Shown here: positions 1-6,954 of the stretch, piece after piece
Position numbering within the stretch: position 1 is the stretch's first letter
How the letters are laid out: every line of letters starts with the position of its first letter
Source of the DNA: Treponema sp.
Lineage (GTDB): Bacteria > Spirochaetota > Spirochaetia > Treponematales > Treponemataceae
DNA: 64,000 bases
Assembly (NCBI GenBank): GCA_017549025.1
Contig: JAFYWB010000037.1
Span: 17,412-81,411 of the forward strand
Direction of reading: 5' to 3'
Notes under the pieces: generated by a model
Seen by the model: only the letters and a program-made list of their open reading frames with translations
Database searches by the model: none
Told to the model about the DNA's origin: nothing
Position numbers and translations under genes: made by a program

Positions 1-1212
1 AAATTGTATCGCTGTACGGTACGATTACAGCAGGTTCAAGGAAACATTGCAGGAAATAATGCCACCACAGGCTCTGGGAATCAGCTTGCTCAGGCAGAAG
101 CTGGGGGCAGGGCAACCGTCTATCTTCCTGCTGCCTTTGTGGAAGCTTTTTATCCAGGTAAACTGTATTCAGCTCTTTCTTCAAAAACTGCTGGTGCTGT
201 GGGCTTGGTGGAACAAGGGGTGTATCTTCATCTTGACTTGCAGGAAAATTATGCGTCAAAAAAGGATGCCACCTCCTCAAATGCCACTGCTTCTGAAAGC
301 TCCACTACAAAATCCACCGTGGCTACCAGCTCCTTGGTGGGTGGGGAGCCGGTATTTTACGCTTCCACCTGTAGTGTTTTAGGCTATGATGACAGCTGGT
401 GGGGGAGAATTCAGGAATTTCGTGGATTATGCCGGCTCCAGTTTAAGCGCCTCATGTATGGCTGGGGGGATGCTGGAGGCTTATTGGTGGCCTTGCTCTG
501 TGGCTCTGGGGAATACACGGACAAGGAGGTGGGAGATGCCTTCCGTGCTGCAGGTCTTGCCCACGTACTGGCTCTGTCTGGTATGCATCTTTCCTTTTTT
601 GCAGGCTTAGCGGCAACAGTATTTCGTGGCGGTGGGCGAAAATTTTCTTTGGTGCTTTCCCTGTGTGCAGTACTTGCGTTCGTGTGGTTTGCAGGCTTTA
701 CTCCCTCCTTGCTGCGAGCCACCATCTGCAGCCTTTTAGGAATGGCCACGGGAATCTGGGGAATAAAAAGTCCCATGATTCGCATTCTTTCCCTGTGCTT
801 TTTCATTCATCTTGTGGTGGCTCCTCAGGATCTTTTTCAGCTTTCCTTTCAGCTTTCCTATTTGGCCTTGGCGGGAATCCTTTTGCTGGGGCCCTGCTTT
901 GAGCCTGTCACCCACCGATTTCTTCCTGCACCAGTGGCCACATCTGTGAGTGCTTCTGTGGGAGCCCAGATTTTCTCCACACCAGTAACCCTGCTTTCCT
1001 TGGGAACCATGATGCCTGGTGGAATCATTGCTTCGGTGGTGGTATCTCCCCTGGTTTCCCTTTTTATGACGGTGGGTGTGGGAGCAATCATTCTGTCTTT
1101 ACTGTGGGCTCCTTTGGGAGAACCCCTTGGACATCTGGTGAATCTATTGTATACTTGCTTGATAATACCGGTGAAGCTTTTCGCCAGAATTCCCGCCTTG
1201 GAGTTACCATGA
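1..1212 (+). CDS. comEC: ComEC/Rec2 competence-family membrane protein (5' end outside window)
   Basis: The frame is open from base 1, so the N-terminus is missing; about 400 residues are visible. Around residues 186-196 it has the family motif LAHVLALSGMH, preceded by GDAGGLLVALLCG, and followed by a series of hydrophobic membrane segments to the end. ComEC forms the inner-membrane channel for single-stranded DNA in transformation. The protein stops right after the membrane competence domain, so the C-terminal metallo-beta-lactamase domain of longer ComEC proteins is absent. The visible N-terminal part has a low-complexity Ser/Thr-rich stretch near residues 88-108. Its TGA overlaps the ATG of rsmA (ATGA), indicating one operon. 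The family assignment is firm; a role in DNA uptake is inferred, since natural competence is not established in treponemes. Confidence 0.85.
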   Translation, partial: KLYRCTVRLQQVQGNIAGNNATTGSGNQLAQAEAGGRATVYLPAAFVEAFYPGKLYSALSSKTAGAVGLVEQGVYLHLDLQENYASKKDATSSNATASESSTTKSTVATSSLVGGEPVFYASTCSVLGYDDSWWGRIQEFRGLCRLQFKRLMYGWGDAGGLLVALLCGSGEYTDKEVGDAFRAAGLAHVLALSGMHLSFFAGLAATVFRGGGRKFSLVLSLCAVLAFVWFAGFTPSLLRATICSLLGMATGIWGIKSPMIRILSLCFFIHLVVAPQDLFQLSFQLSYLALAGILLLGPCFEPVTHRFLPAPVATSVSASVGAQIFSTPVTLLSLGTMMPGGIIASVVVSPLVSLFMTVGVGAIILSLLWAPLGEPLGHLVNLLYTCLIIPVKLFARIPALELP

Positions 1213-2078
1213 AAAAGCCTGACTACGATTCTCCTTCTTCCCTGAAAAATTTCTTGGATCAGCAGGGAATGGCCATGCAAAAGAAATTTGGCCAGAACTT
1301 TCTTATAAATGGGCCTGCCCGCCGTCGCCTTATCGATGCATTGCAGGTGGACGACGCTACTTCCGTGTGGGAGGTGGGCCCAGGCCTTGGTGCCATGACA
1401 GATGAAATCCTTTCTCGTGGGGCTTCCCTTACCGCCTTTGAAATTGACCGTGGCTTTGCCTCCTGCATCAGTGATTTTTTCAAGGACTACCAGGCTCAGG
1501 GAAAGTTTACCTTGGTGGAAGGTGATGTGCTTAAAACCTGGAAATCTCAGGCTGAAAAACAGCTACCAGATCGTTTCTTTGGAAACCTGCCCTACAATGT
1601 GGCTGCCACCATTATTGCTGACATGATTTCTGCTGGTCATCGCTTTCCCCGCTCCGTAGTGACGGTGCAAAAAGAAGTGGCTCAGCGAATGTGCGCCACC
1701 GTAGGCAGCAAGGATTATTCATCTTTTTCTATTCTCTGTAGCTGGGCCTATAAGGTTACTCCCCTAATGGATTTAGGTGGCGGCAGCTTTTGGCCACGGC
1801 CAAACGTAGATTCTCGGGCAGTGGTAATGGAGCTACGGGAAGATTTTCCCCGTTGCCAAAATCCAGAGCATTTTATGAAGCTTTTACGGGGACTGTTTGC
1901 CTCACGACGAAAAACCATCAAGAATAATTTGACGGTATTCTACAGCAACGGTGAACAGGCTGCCGCCGTACTGGATGAAGCAAAAATCAATCCCCAGATT
2001 CGAGCAGAGGAGCTTCCTTTAGAAACCCTCCTTCAGCTATCAGATGTTAGCAATTCCATAGTGGGGAGCCGAGAATGA
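1209..2078 (+). CDS. rsmA: 16S rRNA (adenine(1518)-N(6)/adenine(1519)-N(6))-dimethyltransferase
   Basis: RsmA (KsgA) dimethylates two adjacent adenines in the 3'-terminal hairpin of 16S rRNA using S-adenosylmethionine, a late step in 30S assembly. The 289-residue protein has the N-terminal QKKFGQNFL motif at about residues 24-32, the SAM-binding VWEVGPGLG loop at about 52-60, and the catalytic NLPYN motif near residue 120. The length is normal for the family. The start at 1209 was chosen because it overlaps the comEC stop as ATGA and immediately precedes the conserved N-terminus; an upstream in-frame GTG/ATG extension lies wholly inside comEC. It is coupled at its 3' end to the next gene by another ATGA overlap. 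Confidence 0.95.
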   Translation: MKKPDYDSPSSLKNFLDQQGMAMQKKFGQNFLINGPARRRLIDALQVDDATSVWEVGPGLGAMTDEILSRGASLTAFEIDRGFASCISDFFKDYQAQGKFTLVEGDVLKTWKSQAEKQLPDRFFGNLPYNVAATIIADMISAGHRFPRSVVTVQKEVAQRMCATVGSKDYSSFSILCSWAYKVTPLMDLGGGSFWPRPNVDSRAVVMELREDFPRCQNPEHFMKLLRGLFASRRKTIKNNLTVFYSNGEQAAAVLDEAKINPQIRAEELPLETLLQLSDVSNSIVGSRE

Positions 2079-2773
2079 GTGAGATTTCAAGTCGCTTGCA
2101 GCAGGTTTTAGATTCAATTCGTGAGGCTGAAATTAAGGCCGGTCGTGCTGCCAATTCTGTTTCTTTGGTTGCCGTCAGTAAATTTCATCCGGCAGAATCG
2201 GTGCTGGAAGCCATTCAGCAGGGGCAGCTTTTGTTTGGAGAAAACCGTGTGCAAGAGGCGGTGGAAAAATTCCAACAGGTGAGACTACAAGCTCCACAGG
2301 CTCAGCTTCATATTATTGGTTCTTTGCAGCGAAACAAGGTGAAAAAGGCCCTTTCTTGTGCCTCTTGCATCCAGTCCGTGGATAGAATTGAGCTTTTAGA
2401 AGAAATTGAAAAACAAGCGGCCAATTTGAACAAGACTGTGGAGGTTTTGTTTGAATTCCACACAGGAGAAGAGTCCAAGTCAGGCTTTACTAGCTTTGAT
2501 TCTCTGCTTCCTGCGGTGGAGTATACCTGTTCAGCCTCCCACATTATTCCCAAGGGCTTTATGACCATGGCTCCCTTTACGGACAACCAGCTGGAAATTG
2601 CCGCTTCCTTCAAAAAACTGGTGACAATTCAGCAGGAGGTGGCTTCTCGTTTCCCCAATCTTGATTTACGGGAGCTTTCCATGGGCATGAGCAATGACTT
2701 TGCCCTTGCCATTGCCGAAGGTGCCACCTTGGTGCGCATTGGAACGGCCATCTTTGGAGAGCGTGTTTACTAA
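2075..2773 (+). CDS. YggS-family pyridoxal-phosphate homeostasis protein (PLPBP)
   Basis: This 232-residue protein belongs to the YggS/PLPBP family, single-domain alanine-racemase-fold proteins that bind pyridoxal 5'-phosphate and maintain vitamin B6 and amino-acid balance without a known catalytic reaction. The PLP lysine lies in VAVSKFHP at about residues 32-39, followed by FGENRVQEA. The C-terminal signature SMGMSNDF and the phosphate-binding VRIGTAIFG are intact. The length is typical. It overlaps rsmA by four bases and its TAA shares one base with the next ATG, so it is internal to the comEC-rsmA operon. Confidence 0.93.
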   Translation: MSEISSRLQQVLDSIREAEIKAGRAANSVSLVAVSKFHPAESVLEAIQQGQLLFGENRVQEAVEKFQQVRLQAPQAQLHIIGSLQRNKVKKALSCASCIQSVDRIELLEEIEKQAANLNKTVEVLFEFHTGEESKSGFTSFDSLLPAVEYTCSASHIIPKGFMTMAPFTDNQLEIAASFKKLVTIQQEVASRFPNLDLRELSMGMSNDFALAIAEGATLVRIGTAIFGERVY

Positions 2774-3387
2774 TGAAAACTGGATTGTTCCGCTGCATTG
2801 CCTTGGTGCTTTGTTGTAGTTTTATGGCCTCATTTCCTTTAGCTGCAGCTGAGCCCACCGTTACTATTGAGCCCTACACCAAGGATGAGTTTCCCGGTTG
2901 GCTTCAGGATATGCGGCTGGCGGAAATTGTAAGTTTGGGCTCCTTGCCCTTTGTTACCTTAGGAGTCACCTTGGGCTATTCCCTGTACCGCTACTTTTCC
3001 CACGATATGAATCCAGATTATTTTCCCAATCCCTTTGCCAAGTCCTCATCTGCCGCCCACCTTTCCACCGACGAGCAGCTGGGAATCCTTTTTACTTCCC
3101 TGGGGGTAGCGGCTGTGGTGGGGATTACAGATTTTACCATTTCAAGCATTCAGCGACATAAGCGTAACAAGGCCTACCAGGAATTAAACCGAGGGGCGGT
3201 GGAAATCATTCCCTTGGATGATGAATCCACTGAGGAAAATGAACTACAGGAAAAGCTTTTAGAAGATGTGGATTCTTCAGAATTGCTTCCTCTGGAAACA
3301 CTTTCACAAAAATCTTTCCCAGATTTCCTTCCCTTTAACCTTTCTGTAAGGCTACCGCAATTTGATGGAGTTATACCAAATGCCTAA
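2773..3387 (+). CDS. Unknown exported/membrane protein
   Basis: I do not recognise a family. The 204-residue product starts with a clear signal sequence (Lys/Arg n-region, hydrophobic core, AAA near residue 26). Two further hydrophobic segments follow, near residues 50-70 (LPFVTLGVTLGYSLY) and 105-125 (GILFTSLGVAAVVGI). The C-terminal third is acidic and hydrophilic. It starts at the TAATG overlap with the YggS gene and its end overlaps the next gene, so it is co-transcribed with them. A treponeme-specific inner-membrane protein is the best guess; function is not inferable. Confidence 0.75.
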   Translation: MKTGLFRCIALVLCCSFMASFPLAAAEPTVTIEPYTKDEFPGWLQDMRLAEIVSLGSLPFVTLGVTLGYSLYRYFSHDMNPDYFPNPFAKSSSAAHLSTDEQLGILFTSLGVAAVVGITDFTISSIQRHKRNKAYQELNRGAVEIIPLDDESTEENELQEKLLEDVDSSELLPLETLSQKSFPDFLPFNLSVRLPQFDGVIPNA

Positions 3388-4327
3388 TATTACTATTGTT
3401 GTGCCTGATGATACGGCACAAATCCGTGTTGACAAATTCCTTTCCGGTCAAGATGAAATTCTTTCAGCCTGTGGTTGTGCTAATCGGTCACATCTGCAGA
3501 ACATTATCACCAATCTTATCATCAACGGAAAGCCGGGAAAATTTTCTTCCAAGATAAAGGCTGGCGATAAGATTGAGATGGAATGGGAGGAACAGATTCC
3601 TCACGATATTCAGCCACAGGACTTGCCCTTGAACATTGTGTACGAGGACGAGGATGTGACGGTGGTGAACAAGGAGCAGGGCATGGTGACTCATCCTGCT
3701 GCTGGAAATTGGACTGGTACCTTGGTGAACGCACTGCTGTTTCACTGGGGACGGGGAGCGGTGGAAACAAGCCATCGACCTGGAATTGTTCATCGGCTGG
3801 ACAAGGATACCTCTGGGTTGATTATTACGGCAAAAAATATTGCCAGTGAAACCTGGTTACAGGAGCAGTTTCAGCAGCGACGGGTTAAAAAAGAATATAT
3901 TGCCATTGTGGTGGGCCGACCTCCCGCTGCTTCTGGCAACATCAAGACCCAGCTGATTCGCGACCCAAAGAACCGAAAGCGGTTTAAAACTAGCACCGAT
4001 TCCACCCAAGGAAAATTTGCCCACACGGTGTATCGTTGCATTGCCTGTTACGGGCCATTTTCTCTCATGCGTCTCCGGCTGAAAACAGGCCGTACCCACC
4101 AAATCCGAGTTCACATGAAGCATATCGGTTGCCCCATTTTGGGAGATCCTATCTATGGCAGCAAGAACGCTGTCTTTCCCAATGCCACCCTCATGCTCCA
4201 TTCAAGTCTCTTGGCTCTGCGGCTTCCCCAGCGAGAGGATTTTGTCACCTTTAAAACCACCACGCCCCTTCGTTTCAAAAAAATCTTGAAGGTCTTGCAC
4301 GAGAAATACAAAAAATGTGTTCTGTAA
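3380..4327 (+). CDS. RluA-family pseudouridine synthase (RluD-like)
   Basis: The protein isomerises uridine to pseudouridine in RNA, most likely in 23S rRNA. It has an N-terminal S4-like domain (roughly residues 8-75) and a catalytic domain with the hallmark HRLDKDTSG around residue 140, whose Asp is the catalytic nucleophile, plus GRTHQIRVH near residue 240. Three in-frame starts exist (3362 TTG, 3365 ATG, 3380 ATG). I chose 3380 because GGAG at 3367-3370 sits at normal spacing and the S4 domain follows directly. It overlaps both neighbours. The layout resembles RluD, but the target uridine cannot be assigned from sequence alone. Confidence 0.9.
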   Translation: MPNITIVVPDDTAQIRVDKFLSGQDEILSACGCANRSHLQNIITNLIINGKPGKFSSKIKAGDKIEMEWEEQIPHDIQPQDLPLNIVYEDEDVTVVNKEQGMVTHPAAGNWTGTLVNALLFHWGRGAVETSHRPGIVHRLDKDTSGLIITAKNIASETWLQEQFQQRRVKKEYIAIVVGRPPAASGNIKTQLIRDPKNRKRFKTSTDSTQGKFAHTVYRCIACYGPFSLMRLRLKTGRTHQIRVHMKHIGCPILGDPIYGSKNAVFPNATLMLHSSLLALRLPQREDFVTFKTTTPLRFKKILKVLHEKYKKCVL

Positions 4328-5130
4328 AGCTTCTTCACAGTACGAGAGACTTTGTGGTGGCGGTAAAAAAAGCTGGTGTTCACAGCGCCCCCCTCAAAGC
4401 TGATGACACAGATTCTGCTTTGGCCTTGATTGCTCAAGACTTTCCTCAGGTTTTGACTGTCCAAGGAAAAAAGGAAGTGGAGGGGGGCTTGGTTCATCGT
4501 ATTGACTACGACACTGCTGGCCTCCTACTTTTTGCCTTAAACCAGAATTTTTACAACCACATTATGGCGTGTCAGGAGGACGGGCTTTTTAAAAAAGGCT
4601 ATTTTGCTCGCTGCCACCATGAAAGCCGTTGTACAGAGCTTCTCGGTGGGTTTCCTCCACTACCAGTTTCCCTTGATTTTTCTGCCCATCACCAAGCTTG
4701 TACTGTAGAAAGTGGCTTTCGTGCCTTTGGTCCCGGAAGAAAGATGGTGCGACCAATAACTGAACAGTCAGGTAAATTCTCCCAACGAAAAGCCCAAGGA
4801 AGCAAGCAGGGGAGTGGTCCAGTTTATTCCACAGAGCTTTCCATTACCAAGAGCGATGAAAAAAGCTTTGTCGTAGAAGCCTCCATTACCAAGGGCTATC
4901 GTCACCAAGTCCGTTGCCATCTTGCCTGGTGCTGCCTTCCTATTGTAGCAGACCCTCTGTACAACCCCATCATAAGACCCTCCGAATCCCTCTTTCCCGC
5001 TCCCACCACTTCAGCTACTTCAACAGAAAAATCAATCCAACAAATGCAGTTCTTTGCCACCAGCCTTTCCTTTCCTGCCTTACATTCAAATGAAACTCTT
5101 TCCTTCTCAATCTCTCCTGATGAAATCTAA
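4315..5130 (+). CDS. Second RluA-family pseudouridine synthase, no S4 domain
   Basis: This 271-residue protein starts inside the end of the preceding pseudouridine synthase gene (13-base overlap). It has the motif HRIDYDTAG around residue 61, a variant of the usual HRLDxxTSG that still contains the catalytic Asp, and GYRHQVRCH near residue 195, which resembles the family's GRTHQIRVH. There is no S4 RNA-binding domain. The middle region (about residues 110-170) is divergent and rich in Lys, Ser and Gln. It is the last gene of the operon that begins upstream of the window. The fold assignment is good; activity is likely but the altered motifs leave some doubt. Confidence 0.82.
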   Translation: MCSVKLLHSTRDFVVAVKKAGVHSAPLKADDTDSALALIAQDFPQVLTVQGKKEVEGGLVHRIDYDTAGLLLFALNQNFYNHIMACQEDGLFKKGYFARCHHESRCTELLGGFPPLPVSLDFSAHHQACTVESGFRAFGPGRKMVRPITEQSGKFSQRKAQGSKQGSGPVYSTELSITKSDEKSFVVEASITKGYRHQVRCHLAWCCLPIVADPLYNPIIRPSESLFPAPTTSATSTEKSIQQMQFFATSLSFPALHSNETLSFSISPDEI

Positions 5131-5515
5131 ATTTAAAATACATCAATTATATCAAAAATATTAAATATATAAAATTTAATAAAAATATTATTTATATCAA
5201 ATAAATTAAATATCTCTAAAAACTCTTTCAAAATATTGTTTCTATAAATATTATTAAGTAGTATAATAAAGTATACATAGTATATAAAAGTATACTACTT
5301 TATAACAATTATATATAAAAATGATGTTTTACAGGAATTTTTCATTATTTTTAGGTAAAAAATGAAGCTAGAAGCAAAATTAGCGGAAAAAAATCGCCTT
5401 AATCAAAGAAAAATCCTTGATTAAGGCGGTATTTGTCAGGACTGGAACAGGAGTGAGCCCTTAATACAGTTTACTTTACAAGACTTACCAAGGTAAGTTT
5501 TATCTTAGTATGCCT
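5131..5515. other. AT-rich convergent intergenic region with dyad symmetries, no gene seen
   Basis: This 385-base gap separates the + strand operon from the - strand secA-folC unit. About the first 200 bases are overwhelmingly A/T, far from the composition of the flanking genes. A perfect 10-base inverted repeat, AAGTAGTATA (5256-5265) and TATACTACTT (5291-5300), encloses further partial copies of GTATAC. A second hairpin, ACTTACC/GGTAAGT (5483-5498), lies just downstream of the folC stop. No ORF with a ribosome-binding site, tRNA or known RNA is visible, and I see no cluster of DnaA boxes. No clear GC-rich terminator for the + strand operon is evident. Confidence 0.6.
5387..5428 (-). terminator. 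Rho-independent terminator of the secA-folC unit
   Basis: A perfect 12-base inverted repeat, CGCCTTAATCAA (5395-5406) and its complement (5417-5428), flanks a 10-base loop. On the minus strand the stem is followed after one base by seven T residues (the A-run at 5387-5393 on the + strand). It lies about 90 bases downstream of the folC stop. Confidence 0.85.
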
Positions 5516-6898
5516 TTAACAAAAGGGAGTTTCTTGAAGGATTTTTTTAACTTCTGCCACAAGATAAAAGGAACCAGTTACCAACAGAGGATCTGCATCC
5601 TTTTTTGCCTGTTCTAGGGCTTTTTGTATGGCTTCTTTAAAATCACTGATATAGACAAACTCATGTCCCGCTTCTGTAAAGGCATCTTGCAAAAGCTGAG
5701 GATTGGATTGCTTCTCTCCCCCAGGTCGGGTCAGTACCATGGAGCCAAAATCAGAAAAAAGCTGTGCCATGGTGTGTACATCCTTGTCTGCAGCACAGGC
5801 AAAAAGGAGGTGGGGTTTTCTTGCGTTGGTAGTCTCAAGGCATTTTTCTCCGCAGCCAGTAGAAGCACCAGTATCTTCAAGGTATTGGCGAAAGGTTTGT
5901 AAACTTAAGTTCACACTGTTGGGAGTATGGGCTCCCTCTAGCACCACTGGATTTCCCTGCCATTGAATAATTTCAAATCGTCCGGGAAGCGTGGCTTGAG
6001 ACAAGCCTTTTTCTATAGCTTCTTCTGGTAATTCAGGGAACAAGGTTTTTATCACCAATGCTGCTGTGGCTGCATTCCACAGCTGATAGTCTCCCAAAAG
6101 TGAAATCTTTGTGGTGATGGGACGGGCAAAAAGCTTGGAGTTAAGGTGGAGCTCCATGGCTCCTGCAACCATTTTCCCATGAACCTGTACCAGTTCCTTC
6201 ACCTTCAGCAAAGGACAATTCAGTTCTTTTGCCTTTGCTTCCAAAACCTTTTGGGCCGCCTCTTTTTGTGGTGCAATAACCACGGGAGTTGCCAGTTTGA
6301 TGATTCCAGCCTTTTCTCCTGCAATCTTTTCTATGGTGTCGCCTAAAAACTCCGTATGCTCCAGCTCAATGGGAGTGATAACAGAAATTTGTGGATTCAA
6401 CACATTGGTGGCATCTAGGCGGCCTCCAAGACCTGTTTCAAAGACCGCCCAATCAATTTTGGCCTGTCGAAAGCACAAAAAAGCAAAGGTGGTTACTAGC
6501 TCAAACCAGGTGATGGGTCTTTGGCCAGGAAGATTTTCTGGTATAATTGCTTCAACGGCGGTCATCAATTCCTGGGCTGCAGCCTCATACACCTGCTCTG
6601 GCAAAGGGCCTTGAGCAGAACCAATCCGCTCGGAAAAATCCAAAATGTGGGGTGAGGAGTAGAGGCCGCTTTTATAGCCAGCTGCTTCCAAAATGGATGT
6701 AATCATGACAGAGGTGGAACCTTTTCCCTTGGAGCCTGCCACGTGAACTGAGGGAAATGCTTTTTGAGGGTTATTAGTCTTTTGGCAAAGATATTCCATG
6801 GTATCGAGCCAAAAAATATCTTTTTTAGGAAGTTTTTCAAAATTCAAGTAAGAGTCAAGCCACTTTTGCAGGGCAATCAACGATGGGTGTGAGTTCAT
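5516..6898 (-). CDS. folC: Folylpolyglutamate synthase / dihydrofolate synthase
   Basis: FolC adds glutamate to dihydropteroate and/or tetrahydrofolates in an ATP-dependent Mur-ligase-type reaction in the cytoplasm. The 460-residue protein has the P-loop VAGSKGKGSTS near residues 50-60, the downstream YSSPHILDFSERI segment typical of FolC, and the GLGGRLDATN motif. The start at 6898 is preferred over an upstream in-frame extension because GAGG precedes it at good spacing and the extension would overlap the end of secA. It lies 56 bases downstream of secA, with a terminator-like hairpin in the gap, so its expression may depend on read-through. Confidence 0.93.
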   Translation of the reverse strand: MNSHPSLIALQKWLDSYLNFEKLPKKDIFWLDTMEYLCQKTNNPQKAFPSVHVAGSKGKGSTSVMITSILEAAGYKSGLYSSPHILDFSERIGSAQGPLPEQVYEAAAQELMTAVEAIIPENLPGQRPITWFELVTTFAFLCFRQAKIDWAVFETGLGGRLDATNVLNPQISVITPIELEHTEFLGDTIEKIAGEKAGIIKLATPVVIAPQKEAAQKVLEAKAKELNCPLLKVKELVQVHGKMVAGAMELHLNSKLFARPITTKISLLGDYQLWNAATAALVIKTLFPELPEEAIEKGLSQATLPGRFEIIQWQGNPVVLEGAHTPNSVNLSLQTFRQYLEDTGASTGCGEKCLETTNARKPHLLFACAADKDVHTMAQLFSDFGSMVLTRPGGEKQSNPQLLQDAFTEAGHEFVYISDFKEAIQKALEQAKKDADPLLVTGSFYLVAEVKKILQETPFC

Positions 6899-6909
6899 TT
6901 TATCCTCGT

Positions 6910-6946
6910 AAAAAAAGTAAGCCAGCTGATTTTCATCAACTGGCTT
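6910..6946 (-). terminator. Terminator or attenuator between secA and folC
   Basis: On the minus strand, AAGCCAG-T-TGAT pairs with ATCA-G-CTGGCTT (6919-6946) around a GAAA loop, with one mismatch in the stem. Two bases later there are seven T residues (A-run at 6910-6916 on the + strand). The folC ribosome-binding site follows directly. The structure looks like an intrinsic terminator that would separate or attenuate folC from secA. Confidence 0.75.
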
Positions 6947-6954
6947 TCGTAGTC

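Noticed and set aside
5131..5340. AT-rich region considered as replication origin
   Set aside because: No DnaA-box cluster and no origin-linked genes (dnaA, dnaN, gyrB, rpmH) are adjacent.
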